64,000 bases of DNA from Ruminococcus sp. OA3 (GCF_022440845.1 NZ_JAKNTO010000001.1:2356001-2420000); one strand, 5' to 3'; positions 25,585-35,212 are shown, counted from the first letter of the stretch. A program made the numbers and translations. The notes: generated from the sequence alone by a model not told the origin.

Positions 25585-26752
25585 TTTTGATAAAATTGTA
25601 AAAAGAAAAGGCACAGGGAGCCTGAAATACGACTTTGGAAACAGGCGAGGTATGCCGGAGGACGTACTGCCTTTGTGGGTTGCGGATATGGATTTTGAGA
25701 CATCCTCCTATATCTCAGACGCACTGACAGACAGGGTCAGACATGGCATATTCGGCTATAGTGAAGTACAGTCTTCATATTTTGAAAGTGTAAGGGACTG
25801 GATGAAGAGACATCATGGCTGGGATGTGAAGGAAGAATGGATGATTAAGACACCGGGCATTGTATTTGCACTGGCGATGGCGGTAAAAGCTTACACTGAG
25901 CCGGGAGACAGTGTCTTAATACAACAGCCTGTATATTATCCATTTTCCGAAGTGATTGAGGATAATGGGAGGGAAGTGATAAGCAATACGTTATATCTCG
26001 GAACGGATCACCGGTATCATATTGACTTTGAAGATTTTGAACAGAAAATTATAAATGAGAAGATCAGGCTGTTTCTCCTGTGTAATCCTCACAATCCGGT
26101 TGGAAGAGTCTGGTCGGAGGATGAACTGGTAAGACTGGGAGATATCTGTGTGAAACATAACGTAATCGTAGTCAGTGATGAAATACATGAGGATTTCGTA
26201 TTTAAGGGCAGGCACCTGGTATTTGCCAATCTTAAAAAAGAATACGAGGACATCAGTATTACGTGCACGTCCCCGAGCAAAACTTTTAACCTTGCGGGGC
26301 TTATCATATCGAACGTATTTATACCGAACCGTGAGCTGAAGCGCAGATTCAGAAAAGAAACACGTGCGGCAGGGATAAGCCAGCTGGGGGTCATGGCGCT
26401 CGTGGGCTGTGAGGCGGCGTACAGCAGGGGGGAAGAATGGTATGAAGCGATGCATGCATATGTAGCAGATAATATTGAATATACAAGAGAATATGTGGCG
26501 GAAAATCTGCGAGGCGTAACCATGACTGAACATGAAGGGACCTATCTGGTATGGCTGGATTTCAGAGGCCTGGGATTGAGTGTGGATGAGCTGGAGGATT
26601 TGATCATTCATAAGGCGGGGCTCTGGCTGGACAGTGGAAAAATATTCGGGGACAGCGGCAAAGGGTTCCAGAGAATCAACGTGGCATGTCCGAGAAGTGT
26701 ACTGAGGCAGGCACTGGACAGGATAAAAATGGCTGTATACTGCGAGGATTGA
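25565..26752 (+). CDS. MalY/PatB-type PLP aminotransferase-fold C-S lyase
   Basis: 395 residues of fold type I PLP enzymes. The Schiff-base lysine is in SPSKTFNLAGL; the N-terminal LPLWVADMDF and the CNPHNPVGRVW segment are typical of the MalY/PatB cystathionine beta-lyase group. It likely cleaves cystathionine or cysteine conjugates to a thiol, pyruvate and ammonia. Start GTG 25565 overlaps the previous gene and is preceded by GAAGGAG. It is the last gene of the LysR-led operon. Confidence 0.88.
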   Translation: MAERNLDFDKIVKRKGTGSLKYDFGNRRGMPEDVLPLWVADMDFETSSYISDALTDRVRHGIFGYSEVQSSYFESVRDWMKRHHGWDVKEEWMIKTPGIVFALAMAVKAYTEPGDSVLIQQPVYYPFSEVIEDNGREVISNTLYLGTDHRYHIDFEDFEQKIINEKIRLFLLCNPHNPVGRVWSEDELVRLGDICVKHNVIVVSDEIHEDFVFKGRHLVFANLKKEYEDISITCTSPSKTFNLAGLIISNVFIPNRELKRRFRKETRAAGISQLGVMALVGCEAAYSRGEEWYEAMHAYVADNIEYTREYVAENLRGVTMTEHEGTYLVWLDFRGLGLSVDELEDLIIHKAGLWLDSGKIFGDSGKGFQRINVACPRSVLRQALDRIKMAVYCED

Positions 26753-26782
26753 GAACATGAAGAAAATCAAACCGCAACCACT

Positions 26783-26821
26783 GGTTGACAGATTATACAG
26801 CGCACTTGGTGGTTGTCAACC
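26783..26821. repeat. 8-bp inverted repeat overlapping a leftward promoter
   Basis: GGTTGACA at 26783-26790 and its exact complement TGTCAACC at 26814-26821 flank a 23-base spacer. One arm contains the -35 box and the other lies at the predicted start site of the minus-strand promoter. This is an operator-like arrangement just upstream of an XRE-type regulator. Confidence 0.55.
26792..26819 (-). promoter_or_regulatory. Full-consensus promoter pointing left, antisense to the malY-like gene
   Basis: On the minus strand TTGACA (26819-26814) and TATAAT (26797-26792) are separated by 16 bases. Both hexamers are perfect consensus. Transcription would start near 26785 and run into the 3' end of the MalY-like gene. 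No minus-strand gene with recognisable protein similarity lies downstream, so the product would be an antisense or unrecognised RNA. Confidence 0.55.
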
Positions 26822-26874
26822 GGAAAAAATCTTATGATACAGACAATAAATCTAACATTTGAAAGGATGATAAT

Positions 26875-27864
26875 ATGATTTTAGCGGAAAAAATAGCTGC
26901 ACTTCGCAGGAAAAATGGATGGTCGCAGGAGGAGATGGCATATCAGATGGGAGTGTCCAGACAGTCTGTATCAAAGTGGGAATCGGGAACTTCCATTCCT
27001 GACCTGGAACGTATTTTAAAACTCAGCCAGATATTTGGTGTCAGCACAGACTATTTATTAAAAGAAGATATAGAGGAGGAGCCGGCAGCTGCTGTATCAG
27101 ATACCGGCAGTGATGAACTGGTCAAAACAGTTACGGTGGAGGAGGCCAACGAGTATATGGAACTCAATATACAGGCAGCGAAAAAGTCGGCCATCGCGAC
27201 GGCATCCTATGTGCTGTCTCCGGTTGTACTTCTCTTCCTGGCAGGACTGTCCGAATACAGACAGAATGTGATCAGTGAAAACATGGCAGGCGGTGTGGGG
27301 GTTGTTGTATTGCTTCTGATCGTGGGGATTGCGACGGCGTATTTTGTGATGCTCGGAATGAAACTGGAGAAGTATGAATACCTGGAAAAAGAATGTTTCC
27401 GGCTGGAATACGGAGTGGAAGGGATCGTCAGAAAGAGAATGGCGGAATACGAGGGGACTTACCGGATCTGTATTATGGCGGGAGTCTTCCTTTGCATCAT
27501 CTGCGCTGTACCGCTCATGATAGCGGCAGCGATCGACAGTCCGGACTTTGTATACATTATCTGCACAGAAATTTTGCTGATCATGATAGCGTGTGCCGTT
27601 TTTCTGTTCGTATTGGCGGGAGAGAAAAAGGATTGTTTTGAAGTGCTGCTCCAGGAGGGGGACTATACCGCAGAGAAAAAAATGGAAGGGAAAAAGACCG
27701 AGCGTGTGAGCCGTATCTATTGGTGCATCATTGTTACGGTGTATCTGGGAGTCAGCCTGTACACAAACGACTGGGACCGGACATGGATCATCTGGCCATG
27801 CGCGGCTGTTTTATTCGTAGCGGTGCGTGCCATATGCGGAGCGTTTAAGAACAAGGCAGAGTAG
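26875..27864 (+). CDS. XRE-family membrane-bound regulator
   Basis: 329 residues. The N-terminal lambda-repressor-type helix-turn-helix ([23 protein letters not shown]) is followed by a linker and about six hydrophobic segments, at roughly residues 105-125, 137-160, 198-222, 226-248, 280-296 and 300-320. Membrane-anchored XRE proteins of this plan are common in Clostridia and often sense envelope stress or peptides, but no ligand is indicated here. It is preceded by the inverted repeat and leftward promoter described separately, and may bind there. GAAAGGA precedes ATG 26875. Confidence 0.82.
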   Translation: MILAEKIAALRRKNGWSQEEMAYQMGVSRQSVSKWESGTSIPDLERILKLSQIFGVSTDYLLKEDIEEEPAAAVSDTGSDELVKTVTVEEANEYMELNIQAAKKSAIATASYVLSPVVLLFLAGLSEYRQNVISENMAGGVGVVVLLLIVGIATAYFVMLGMKLEKYEYLEKECFRLEYGVEGIVRKRMAEYEGTYRICIMAGVFLCIICAVPLMIAAAIDSPDFVYIICTEILLIMIACAVFLFVLAGEKKDCFEVLLQEGDYTAEKKMEGKKTERVSRIYWCIIVTVYLGVSLYTNDWDRTWIIWPCAAVLFVAVRAICGAFKNKAE

Positions 27865-27890
27865 AGAAGACTTTGCCGCAACAACATTTG

Positions 27891-27934
27891 AGAAAAGGCG
27901 CTGATTTACCTGTTCATAAATCAGTGCCTTTTCT
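27891..27934. terminator. Bidirectional terminator between convergent genes
   Basis: An 18-bp stem (27891-27908 with 27917-27934) with a single G-T wobble and an 8-base loop. The AGAAAAGG / CCTTTTCT ends supply a T-rich tail on both strands, serving the XRE gene and the convergent cyclic-di-GMP gene. Confidence 0.88.
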
Positions 27935-27936
27935 GT

Positions 27937-30822
27937 TTACATTATCAGTTTTTCATAGCTTTTCATATCCATCGGGCGGTAGAAATAAAATCCCTGAGCA
28001 AGGCGGCAGCCCATATCCTGAAGTATCTCAGACTGTATCCTGTCCTCCACACCTTCACAGATCACGGTGATGCCCAATTCACCTGCCATACGGATGATAC
28101 TCTCTACAACAATCTGTTCTCTCTTTCCGGCTACACCGTGACACACGAAGCTGCGGTCCAGTTTTAACACATCTGCAGGTAATTGCCTGAGCTGTCCGAG
28201 TGAGGAATAGCCTGAGCCAAAGTCGTCGATTGCTATTTTAAACCAGAGCGCTTTCAGACGGGGCAGCATTCGCTCAATCTTGCCGGAGTCATCGATCAGA
28301 GCGCTTTCTGTGATCTCAATTTCCAGAAGCTCATGGGGAATCCTCCACCTGTCCGCTATCTCACAGATGCGTTCCGGGAAATCCTGCTGCTCGAAATGCA
28401 GCCTGGAGAAGTTACAGGAAACCGGCAGAAGGCTGTGTCCCTGCTCCTTCCAGCCGTGCATCGTGCGGCAGACGTTCTCGAACAGCCAGAAATCCACCTT
28501 TTTTATCATTCCATTCTTTTCAAACAGTGGGATAAACGTTCCGGGCATTAAAAATCCCATTTTGGGATGATTCCAACGGATCAGTGCTTCGCTTCCGATG
28601 ATCTCCCCGTCTGACATGGAGACTTTGGGCTGATAGTATACTTCAAACTCGTCCGCGGCTAATGCGTCATCCAGTCCTCCCTCCAGCTGACGCGCCTGGA
28701 GAGCCTGCCTGCGCATCTGTTCATCGTAGAGAACAGCAAAACTGCCTGGTGTGGATTTCGCATGGCGTCTCGCGTAATTTGCAAAGTCCAGCATTTGTTT
28801 GATATCGGTTTTATCCGAAGAAGTTACAGAATACACACCGAATATAAGTTCTATCCGGTAGGGAATGTCTGTGTTTTCTGTTCTCCAACGGTTCAATTTT
28901 TCTACGCAGGTCCTGAGACGTCCGATCAGCAGATCCCAGTCTGTGTACCGCATCAGAAGAACAAAGTTGTCGGCTGAGACACGGGCACAGTGCTCACTGC
29001 TTTCAAGTTCGTCCTCAAGCACCCGGCTGCAGGCGCGCAGCACCTCATCCCCGACTGCGAAACCGAAGTTATCGTTGATAAGTTTAAACTGGCAGATGTC
29101 GCTGTAGAGCAGTGCCAGATTCTGTTCTCCTTCATTGCTCACGTTCTGAGGCCATTTATGGTAAAAACCATTAATGCTGTCAAGACCAGTCAGTTCATCC
29201 TGGTAGAGCAGTTCCTGAATTCTCCGGTTGCTGTGCAGGGCATTTCTGAGATTATAGCTGACAAGCAGGATAATGATGAAAAGGACCAGGCTGACGCCAA
29301 AGACTACAGCCCACATATGTTCCCGCACGAATTCAGCAAGACTGACTTCTTTTGCGCTGATGGAATTGTTTACCATAAATGTATCTACCTGTTCAACCGG
29401 AAGGTACTGAATACATTTATTGATAACAGAGTAAAGCCTTGAATCTTTACCGGAAGATACTCCGACACACATCTTATTGATATATTGCCCCAGGGCAGCT
29501 TCCTGCAGTCCGTTATAATCTGTGTTGTTGAGAAAAAATCCGGCAACCTGTGTATTAATGTAAGTTGCATCGGCTTCACCCTTTTGCACGGCTTCCAGAC
29601 ATTCGACCGCAGTAGAATAATATTGCACCTTACTGTGTGGATTATCATTGCTGATAACTTCTGAAAGCTGGTACCCTTCTATGAGTGCCAGAATCTCAGG
29701 AGCGCCGGTGTCATAACGGGTGATCATGGATGTGGGGGTGCGCAGATAGTAGAGTGTGGAGTTGATACTATTTCGGCTGTCCCACAGGTAATCTCCGTCA
29801 GACAGACACAGCGCGTCAATCTTACCCTGCTGCAGAAGCTTAAGAGCATCTGACTGAGGGTGTGCCTCATAACGGAATTCCAATCCGCTGTTTTCTGCAA
29901 TGTACTGGAAGACATCAGCGGAAACCCCCCTGAAATTCCCGGTTTTTTCTTCCTGGTATGCCAACGGCGCGAAAGACGGATCGTAAGAAACGATCACAGG
30001 GTCTGCATGTTCGATATACTGGCGCTCATCCTTAGTGAATACAGGTTTCTGGTTGGAACTGGGTGCCAGGTATTTGTCATACAGGTCTGCACCATAGCTG
30101 GGATTACTCAAAAGTATATTGTCCACGGCACGGTTTAAGTCGTCCAGCAAATCTGGTTTCTTTGCTGTGACGGTTAAAAAAAGCGGACTGGGAGAGAACT
30201 GCGCGACGCTGCGGAAAGAGCTGTTTTTTCCCAGATGTGTGATCGCAACACCGTCCAGGGTTCCATCCTCCAGTGCCCCCAGTAATTTGTCAGTCTCATC
30301 GTACTCTATGATGTTAAGTACAACCCCATTATTTTTACAGAATTCTTTAAAACGTTCTCCGTCGATGCCTCCACGTATGATGCCGACATTCATTCCCTCA
30401 AAAGCAGTAAAATCATCATAGGCATAACGTTCATCGTCCATTCGCACATTGAGGGTGGTATAGATGGAACACATCGGCTGAGTGACAAACAGGACTTCTT
30501 CCGCACGCTCTTCAGTATGATAAACAGAAGGCAGAAGATCGATCTCTCCACGGACGAGCATGTCATAAGCCGCGTTCCAGCTTCCCGTATCTACGATCTC
30601 AAACTGAAGATCTGAATTCTTGGCAAGCTCCTGAATATATTCTATATTGTAACCGACGTATTCTCCCTGCTGATTCAGGGACATATAGTCTCCGTCCTCA
30701 TAATATCCGACTTTAACGGTCTCTGTATTCTGTTCGGATGCAAATACCACAGGAGTCAGCCAGAGATAAAAAAAGAGAAATATTGTAATTAAGGTAAGGA
30801 TCCGCTTAAAGGTATGATTCAT
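27937..30822 (-). CDS. Membrane sensor: two solute-binding domains, degenerate GGDEF, EAL phosphodiesterase
   Basis: 961 residues. A signal peptide (~1-28) leads to two tandem family 3 solute-binding (amino-acid-type) sensor domains outside the membrane (~35-255 and ~270-495), then one membrane helix (~510-532). The cytosolic GGDEF domain reads SADNF in place of GGDEF and should not make cyclic-di-GMP. The EAL domain (~700-955) keeps SEALIRW, EIEITES, DDFGSGYSS, LKLDRSF and CEGVE, so it should hydrolyse cyclic-di-GMP. The degenerate GGDEF may bind GTP as an allosteric input. It probably couples extracellular amino-acid-like ligands to cyclic-di-GMP breakdown. It is divergent from the REC-HD-GYP gene. 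Confidence 0.92.
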   Translation of the reverse strand: MNHTFKRILTLITIFLFFYLWLTPVVFASEQNTETVKVGYYEDGDYMSLNQQGEYVGYNIEYIQELAKNSDLQFEIVDTGSWNAAYDMLVRGEIDLLPSVYHTEERAEEVLFVTQPMCSIYTTLNVRMDDERYAYDDFTAFEGMNVGIIRGGIDGERFKEFCKNNGVVLNIIEYDETDKLLGALEDGTLDGVAITHLGKNSSFRSVAQFSPSPLFLTVTAKKPDLLDDLNRAVDNILLSNPSYGADLYDKYLAPSSNQKPVFTKDERQYIEHADPVIVSYDPSFAPLAYQEEKTGNFRGVSADVFQYIAENSGLEFRYEAHPQSDALKLLQQGKIDALCLSDGDYLWDSRNSINSTLYYLRTPTSMITRYDTGAPEILALIEGYQLSEVISNDNPHSKVQYYSTAVECLEAVQKGEADATYINTQVAGFFLNNTDYNGLQEAALGQYINKMCVGVSSGKDSRLYSVINKCIQYLPVEQVDTFMVNNSISAKEVSLAEFVREHMWAVVFGVSLVLFIIILLVSYNLRNALHSNRRIQELLYQDELTGLDSINGFYHKWPQNVSNEGEQNLALLYSDICQFKLINDNFGFAVGDEVLRACSRVLEDELESSEHCARVSADNFVLLMRYTDWDLLIGRLRTCVEKLNRWRTENTDIPYRIELIFGVYSVTSSDKTDIKQMLDFANYARRHAKSTPGSFAVLYDEQMRRQALQARQLEGGLDDALAADEFEVYYQPKVSMSDGEIIGSEALIRWNHPKMGFLMPGTFIPLFEKNGMIKKVDFWLFENVCRTMHGWKEQGHSLLPVSCNFSRLHFEQQDFPERICEIADRWRIPHELLEIEITESALIDDSGKIERMLPRLKALWFKIAIDDFGSGYSSLGQLRQLPADVLKLDRSFVCHGVAGKREQIVVESIIRMAGELGITVICEGVEDRIQSEILQDMGCRLAQGFYFYRPMDMKSYEKLIM

Positions 30823-30920
30823 GACTGAGCCCCGCTTTCAATCATTTTAAAACTATTGTATTTTATTTTCGGAGATAAGTCAAATATACTTCGTCAATTC
30901 AGTAACATGTTTGGATTGTC

Positions 30921-30949
30921 TTGTCAGAAATTTAACTTTATCGTATAAT
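30921..30949 (+). promoter_or_regulatory. Promoter of the REC-HD-GYP-GGDEF gene
   Basis: TTGTCA at 30921-30926 and TATAAT at 30944-30949 with a 17-base spacer. Transcription would start near 30956, leaving a leader of about 155 bases before ATG 31112. Confidence 0.8.
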
Positions 30950-31058
30950 ATTTGTAACTACCATATAGCTGAGTTTCTCTAAAATCCGGCTTTCTCTAAA
31001 AAGAGAGCGACAGCTTCAGAAGATGAAAAAGTCGCAATGTGGACTTGTGAAACAGATT

Positions 31059-31095
31059 AAACGGCGTAAGAAAATTTGTTTGTATTGAGCCGTTT
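31059..31095 (+). promoter_or_regulatory. Leader hairpin just upstream of the ribosome site
   Basis: AAACGGC at 31059-31065 pairs with GCCGTTT at 31089-31095, followed by one more T and then the AGGGGGG ribosome site. The position suits an attenuator or translational control. No known riboswitch class was recognised in the leader, including the cyclic-di-GMP-I consensus. Confidence 0.35.
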
Positions 31096-31111
31096 TCAGG
31101 GGGGAAAACGC

Positions 31112-34100
31112 ATGAATCGGAATACACTTTTGATTGTGGATGACATGGAGGTAAACCGTGCCATTCTTCGGTCTTTATTTGAGCAGGATTATAATCTTCT
31201 GGAGGCAGAAAACGGAGAACAGGGATTGATGCTGCTCAATCAATATAAAGACACTATCGCTGCGGTGCTTCTTGACATTGTCATGCCGGTGAAGGACGGT
31301 TATGAGGTTATGGCGGAAATGTCACGAAACAGGCTGCTGGATGACGTTCCGGTGATAGTGATCACTGCTCAGGATTCTACGGAAAATGAAGTCCGGGCAT
31401 TTGATCTGGGGGCCTCCGATATTGTGATGAAACCATTTGAGCCGCATGTGGTCAGGAGACGGGTAGAAAATGTCGTTGAGTTAAACCGGCACAAACGGCA
31501 TTTGGAAGAACTCGTGGAGGAACAGGCGATCAATCTGCGCGAATCAAAAGCGGTACTGATGGATGCACTGTCATCTGTGATAGAGCACCGCAGCATTGAA
31601 TCAGGACAGCACGTTTTACGTATCCGGATGTTCACGAAGCTGCTTTTGGAAGATGTAAAAGACAATTATTCGGAATATGGACTTGATGATCGGAAAATCG
31701 ATATTATATCCAGTGCCGCAGCACTGCACGATATCGGCAAAATAGCAATTCCTGATGCAATTCTGAATAAACCGGGGCGATTGACAGCAGAAGAATTCCA
31801 GATCATGAAAACTCATGCCGAAAAGGGGTGTGAGATACTGGCGGGGCTTGACCGGATGCATGACAAGGAATATCTGCAGTATGCATACAGTATCTGTCGC
31901 TACCATCACGAACGCTGGGATGGCAACGGATACCCTGACGGACTGATCGGAGAAAATATTCCGATCTGTGCACAGGCGGCGGGGGTTGCAGATGCGTACG
32001 ACGCACTGACAACCAACCGTGTATACAAGAGAGCCTATACACCAGAAAAGGCCTGCAATATGATTCTGAATGGAGAGTGCGGCCTGTTTTCACCGAAGCT
32101 TCTGGAGTGCTTTAAAAATGTCCAGGAGCCGTTTGCAGAACTTTCGCGGGAGTACGCTGACGGCAAATCACCGGGAACTGATTTTGAGATGATATCAACT
32201 CGGGATGACTATAAAACAGAAGCGGAGAATACGCTGGAGCTTGGACAGATGAAATATTTTGCCATGCTTCGTTATGAAGATTCTACCGTGATGGAAGTGG
32301 ATGCAGACAGCGGTATTTATCATCTGGTCTACACACAAAACAGCGACTTTGATCTGCTGCGTTCAGGAGATCTGTTCGAAGAGTCTTATCAGGTGTTTGT
32401 AGAAAAGGCTGTCCATCCGGATGACAGGATGGGACTGCTCAAGAATCACAGTATTGATGTGTTTCTCGCAAGCGGAGCGATGAAGAGATCGCTGAACTAT
32501 CGCGTGTTTCACCAGGGATCCGGAAACTATATCTGGTATGGGCTTTCAATTCTGAGGATCAATATAGAAAATCCCAGGCAGCATAAGCTGCTGATGATCT
32601 GGCGTAAACTAAAAGACTATGCCGGAGGCCCTGCGGTGTCACCTAAAGAGGACCGGCAGTTTATCGATAATTCTTTGGTTGGTATTCAACAGTGTTTCAA
32701 TGACGGATGGTTTACGATCCGGCATATTAATGAAGGATTTATTACGCTTTTTGGCTACAGCAGGGAAGAAATTGAGCGGGTTTTTCAGAATCGTTTTATA
32801 GAGATGATCTATCCGGATGACCGTGAAAAAGTTCTGAAATATTTTCGAAAAGAACAGTCTGTCAGAAAAACGTTTGAATATGAATACCGAATACTGACCA
32901 AAGACGGCCGTGTTTTATGGGTACTGGATAAAAGTCAGCTCTTCACAGGTGAGGACGGAGTGGAATATATGAACTGTGTACTGATTGATGTGACACATAC
33001 CAAGCAGGAACAGGAGAAACTTCGACTGACCATGGAGCGCCATCAGATTATCATGGATCAGACGAATGATATTATCTTTGAATGGGATATTCATCAGAAT
33101 AAAATTCTGTATTCTTCAAACTGGGTAAAGAAATTTGGGTATCAGCCGATCACGGAAGAAATCGATAAAAGGATTCCCCAGGCATCGCATGTTTTGCCTG
33201 AAGATATGCCAAACTTTCTGAAGCTGATGAAAGATGTGGAAACCGGTGCCCCTTACGGTGAAACAGAACTGCGTATAGCAAATACGGACAGCCAATATAT
33301 CTGGTGCCGTATCCGTGCGACCACACAGTTTAATAATGACGGCAAACCGGTAAAAGCGGTCGGTGTCATAGTGGATATCGACAGTGAGAAGCGACATGCA
33401 CAGGATCTGATTGATAAGGCTGAGCGGGACCATCTGACTCATTTGTTTAATAAAAATGCCGCACGTACACGTATCCAGAGTGCGATGAAACACTGGGAAC
33501 GTAACGGGACAGCTGCCATGATGATCATCGACCTGGACAATTTTAAAACGATCAATGACAATTTTGGACATATGTTTGGCGATGCAGTACTTATGGAGGT
33601 TGCAGGACAGCTGCAGAAGCTCTTCCGTTCCGAAGATGTTGTCTCCCGTATCGGGGGGGATGAATTTCTGGTTTATATCAACAGTCTGCCGGATCAGAAT
33701 GTGCTGGCAGGACGGGCAGAGAATCTTATTGCGACGATGCGGACTGTCCTGCCAGACGAACTGCATCTCTGCCCGCTGTCATGCAGTGTAGGGGTGGCCT
33801 GTTTCCCGAAAGACGCGATAGGTTTCCAGGAATTGTTTCAGTGCTGCGACAGGGCACTTTATTATGCAAAGGCACAGGGGAAGAACCAGTTTGCCATGTA
33901 TGACAAACTGACAATGGCAAAGACTTTTGATATAAATTCTCAGCAGGCTGTGACGGCCAATACACGGATTGAATCGGATGAGGCGTTCGACTTTGATAAT
34001 GCCGCCGTGATACAGCAGGCTTCACAGCTTCTGTACAGGGCCGAAGATATGGATGCAGCGGTACAGTCGATACTTGAGCTGATCGGGTGCAGGTATCATG

Positions 34101-34885
34101 TCAGCCGTGCTTACATTTTTGAAGAATCAGAGGATCACTGCTATTGCCGCAATACCTTTGAATGGTGTAATGAGGGGATTGAACCGCAGATAAAGTTTCT
34201 ACAGCACGTCGCATATGCAGATATCGGAGATTACCATGAAAATTTTGATGAAAACGGTGTTTTCTATTGTCCGGATATTTCGATACTGCCAAAGCCACAG
34301 TGTGATGATCTTGCTGTCCAGAGGATCCGTTCCATGCTGCAGTGCGCGATCCAGAATGAAGGGGAATTCGTTGGATTTGTAGGGTTTGACGATTGTACAG
34401 CCAGGCGGATGTGGACACAGAGCCAGATAAAGACGCTGTCCTTTATTGCAGAACTGCTTTCTACGTATCTGCTTAAAAAGCGTGCCCAGGAAAACCTTGC
34501 CCAGGCCGTGGAGAATCTGCATACCCTGCTTGACTCGCAGAATTCCTGGATCTATGTCATTGACCCGAATACATATGAACTGCGCTACATCAATGCGAAA
34601 ACCAGCAAGATCGCGCCGGCGGCAAAGGTCGGCATGAGCTGCCATAAAGCTTTTTTTGACAGGATGATCCCATGTGCCGCCTGTCCGATGAAGGATATAC
34701 GAAAAAACACGAATAAAACAATGGAGATCTATAATCCATTATTAAAGGTATGGTCTCTGGCAGATGCCTCACTGATTCGCTGGGGCAGCCAGGAGGCGTG
34801 TCTGCTGTCCTGCCATGACATTACACCCTACAAAAATCTGATACAGGAGAATGCGCCTGCTGATTGGGACAGTACTGCTGGATAA
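31112..34885 (+). CDS. REC-HD-GYP-PAS-PAS-GGDEF-GAF-PAS cyclic-di-GMP protein
   Basis: 1257 residues, cytosolic. The receiver (~1-125) has D55 in VLLDIVMP. The HD-GYP phosphodiesterase (~150-340) keeps HDIGK (~205) and HHERWDGNGYP. Two or three PAS-like segments (~395-770) lead to a GGDEF domain with intact GGDEF at ~848 and an RxxD inhibitory site (RSED) just before it. A GAF-like domain (~960-1110) and a final PAS-like domain with several cysteines (CHKAFF, CAAC) complete it. One chain thus carries both a cyclic-di-GMP synthase and a hydrolase. ATG 31112 with AGGGGGG is preferred over TTG 31076. Its receiver implies a partner kinase, and a decayed hybrid-kinase receiver directly follows. 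Confidence 0.93.
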   Translation: MNRNTLLIVDDMEVNRAILRSLFEQDYNLLEAENGEQGLMLLNQYKDTIAAVLLDIVMPVKDGYEVMAEMSRNRLLDDVPVIVITAQDSTENEVRAFDLGASDIVMKPFEPHVVRRRVENVVELNRHKRHLEELVEEQAINLRESKAVLMDALSSVIEHRSIESGQHVLRIRMFTKLLLEDVKDNYSEYGLDDRKIDIISSAAALHDIGKIAIPDAILNKPGRLTAEEFQIMKTHAEKGCEILAGLDRMHDKEYLQYAYSICRYHHERWDGNGYPDGLIGENIPICAQAAGVADAYDALTTNRVYKRAYTPEKACNMILNGECGLFSPKLLECFKNVQEPFAELSREYADGKSPGTDFEMISTRDDYKTEAENTLELGQMKYFAMLRYEDSTVMEVDADSGIYHLVYTQNSDFDLLRSGDLFEESYQVFVEKAVHPDDRMGLLKNHSIDVFLASGAMKRSLNYRVFHQGSGNYIWYGLSILRINIENPRQHKLLMIWRKLKDYAGGPAVSPKEDRQFIDNSLVGIQQCFNDGWFTIRHINEGFITLFGYSREEIERVFQNRFIEMIYPDDREKVLKYFRKEQSVRKTFEYEYRILTKDGRVLWVLDKSQLFTGEDGVEYMNCVLIDVTHTKQEQEKLRLTMERHQIIMDQTNDIIFEWDIHQNKILYSSNWVKKFGYQPITEEIDKRIPQASHVLPEDMPNFLKLMKDVETGAPYGETELRIANTDSQYIWCRIRATTQFNNDGKPVKAVGVIVDIDSEKRHAQDLIDKAERDHLTHLFNKNAARTRIQSAMKHWERNGTAAMMIIDLDNFKTINDNFGHMFGDAVLMEVAGQLQKLFRSEDVVSRIGGDEFLVYINSLPDQNVLAGRAENLIATMRTVLPDELHLCPLSCSVGVACFPKDAIGFQELFQCCDRALYYAKAQGKNQFAMYDKLTMAKTFDINSQQAVTANTRIESDEAFDFDNAAVIQQASQLLYRAEDMDAAVQSILELIGCRYHVSRAYIFEESEDHCYCRNTFEWCNEGIEPQIKFLQHVAYADIGDYHENFDENGVFYCPDISILPKPQCDDLAVQRIRSMLQCAIQNEGEFVGFVGFDDCTARRMWTQSQIKTLSFIAELLSTYLLKKRAQENLAQAVENLHTLLDSQNSWIYVIDPNTYELRYINAKTSKIAPAAKVGMSCHKAFFDRMIPCAACPMKDIRKNTNKTMEIYNPLLKVWSLADASLIRWGSQEACLLSCHDITPYKNLIQENAPADWDSTAG

Positions 34886-34966
34886 GGATATTCCCAGTGA
34901 GACGTTTCTGGATGAAAGGTAACGGAAAGAGTTACAGGTAATCTGACAGGGAAAAAGATACGGCCC

Positions 34967-35179
34967 GCCGAGGACAAGGTCCTTAACCGTGAAATTGCGG
35001 CAGAGATTATAATGCCGTACTGATGGATATTCAGATGCCTGTGATGGACGGCCCTTTCAGCAGGAATGAATGCACATATTGCGAAACCGATCGATCCGTC
35101 TTCTTTGTACGGGACATTGGCACAGTATCTTTGCTCAGAACCGGATGCACCGCAGTTATTTGGGATATCCTATATATAG
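34967..35179 (+). pseudogene. Decayed receiver domain of a hybrid histidine kinase
   Basis: This fills the ~330-base gap before sstT. Three pieces of a receiver domain occur in order but in different frames: AEDKVLNREIAAEI (from 34967), YNAVLMDIQMPVMDG (from ~35008) and AGMNAHIAKPIDPSSLYGT (from ~35060), ending at a stop near 35177. The missing stretches between them show at least two internal deletions. It is the remnant of the C-terminus of a hybrid kinase that may once have partnered the adjacent REC-HD-GYP protein. No intact gene is present here. Confidence 0.75.
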
Positions 35180-35212
35180 GTGTGGGCTATTAGAAAGAAA
35201 GGAAAACGGAAA

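Noticed and set aside
25991-26770. 259-codon minus-strand frame downstream of the leftward consensus promoter
   Set aside because: Tempting as the target of that promoter, but it is antisense to the MalY-like gene and shows no known motif or ribosome site; an RNA product is more plausible.
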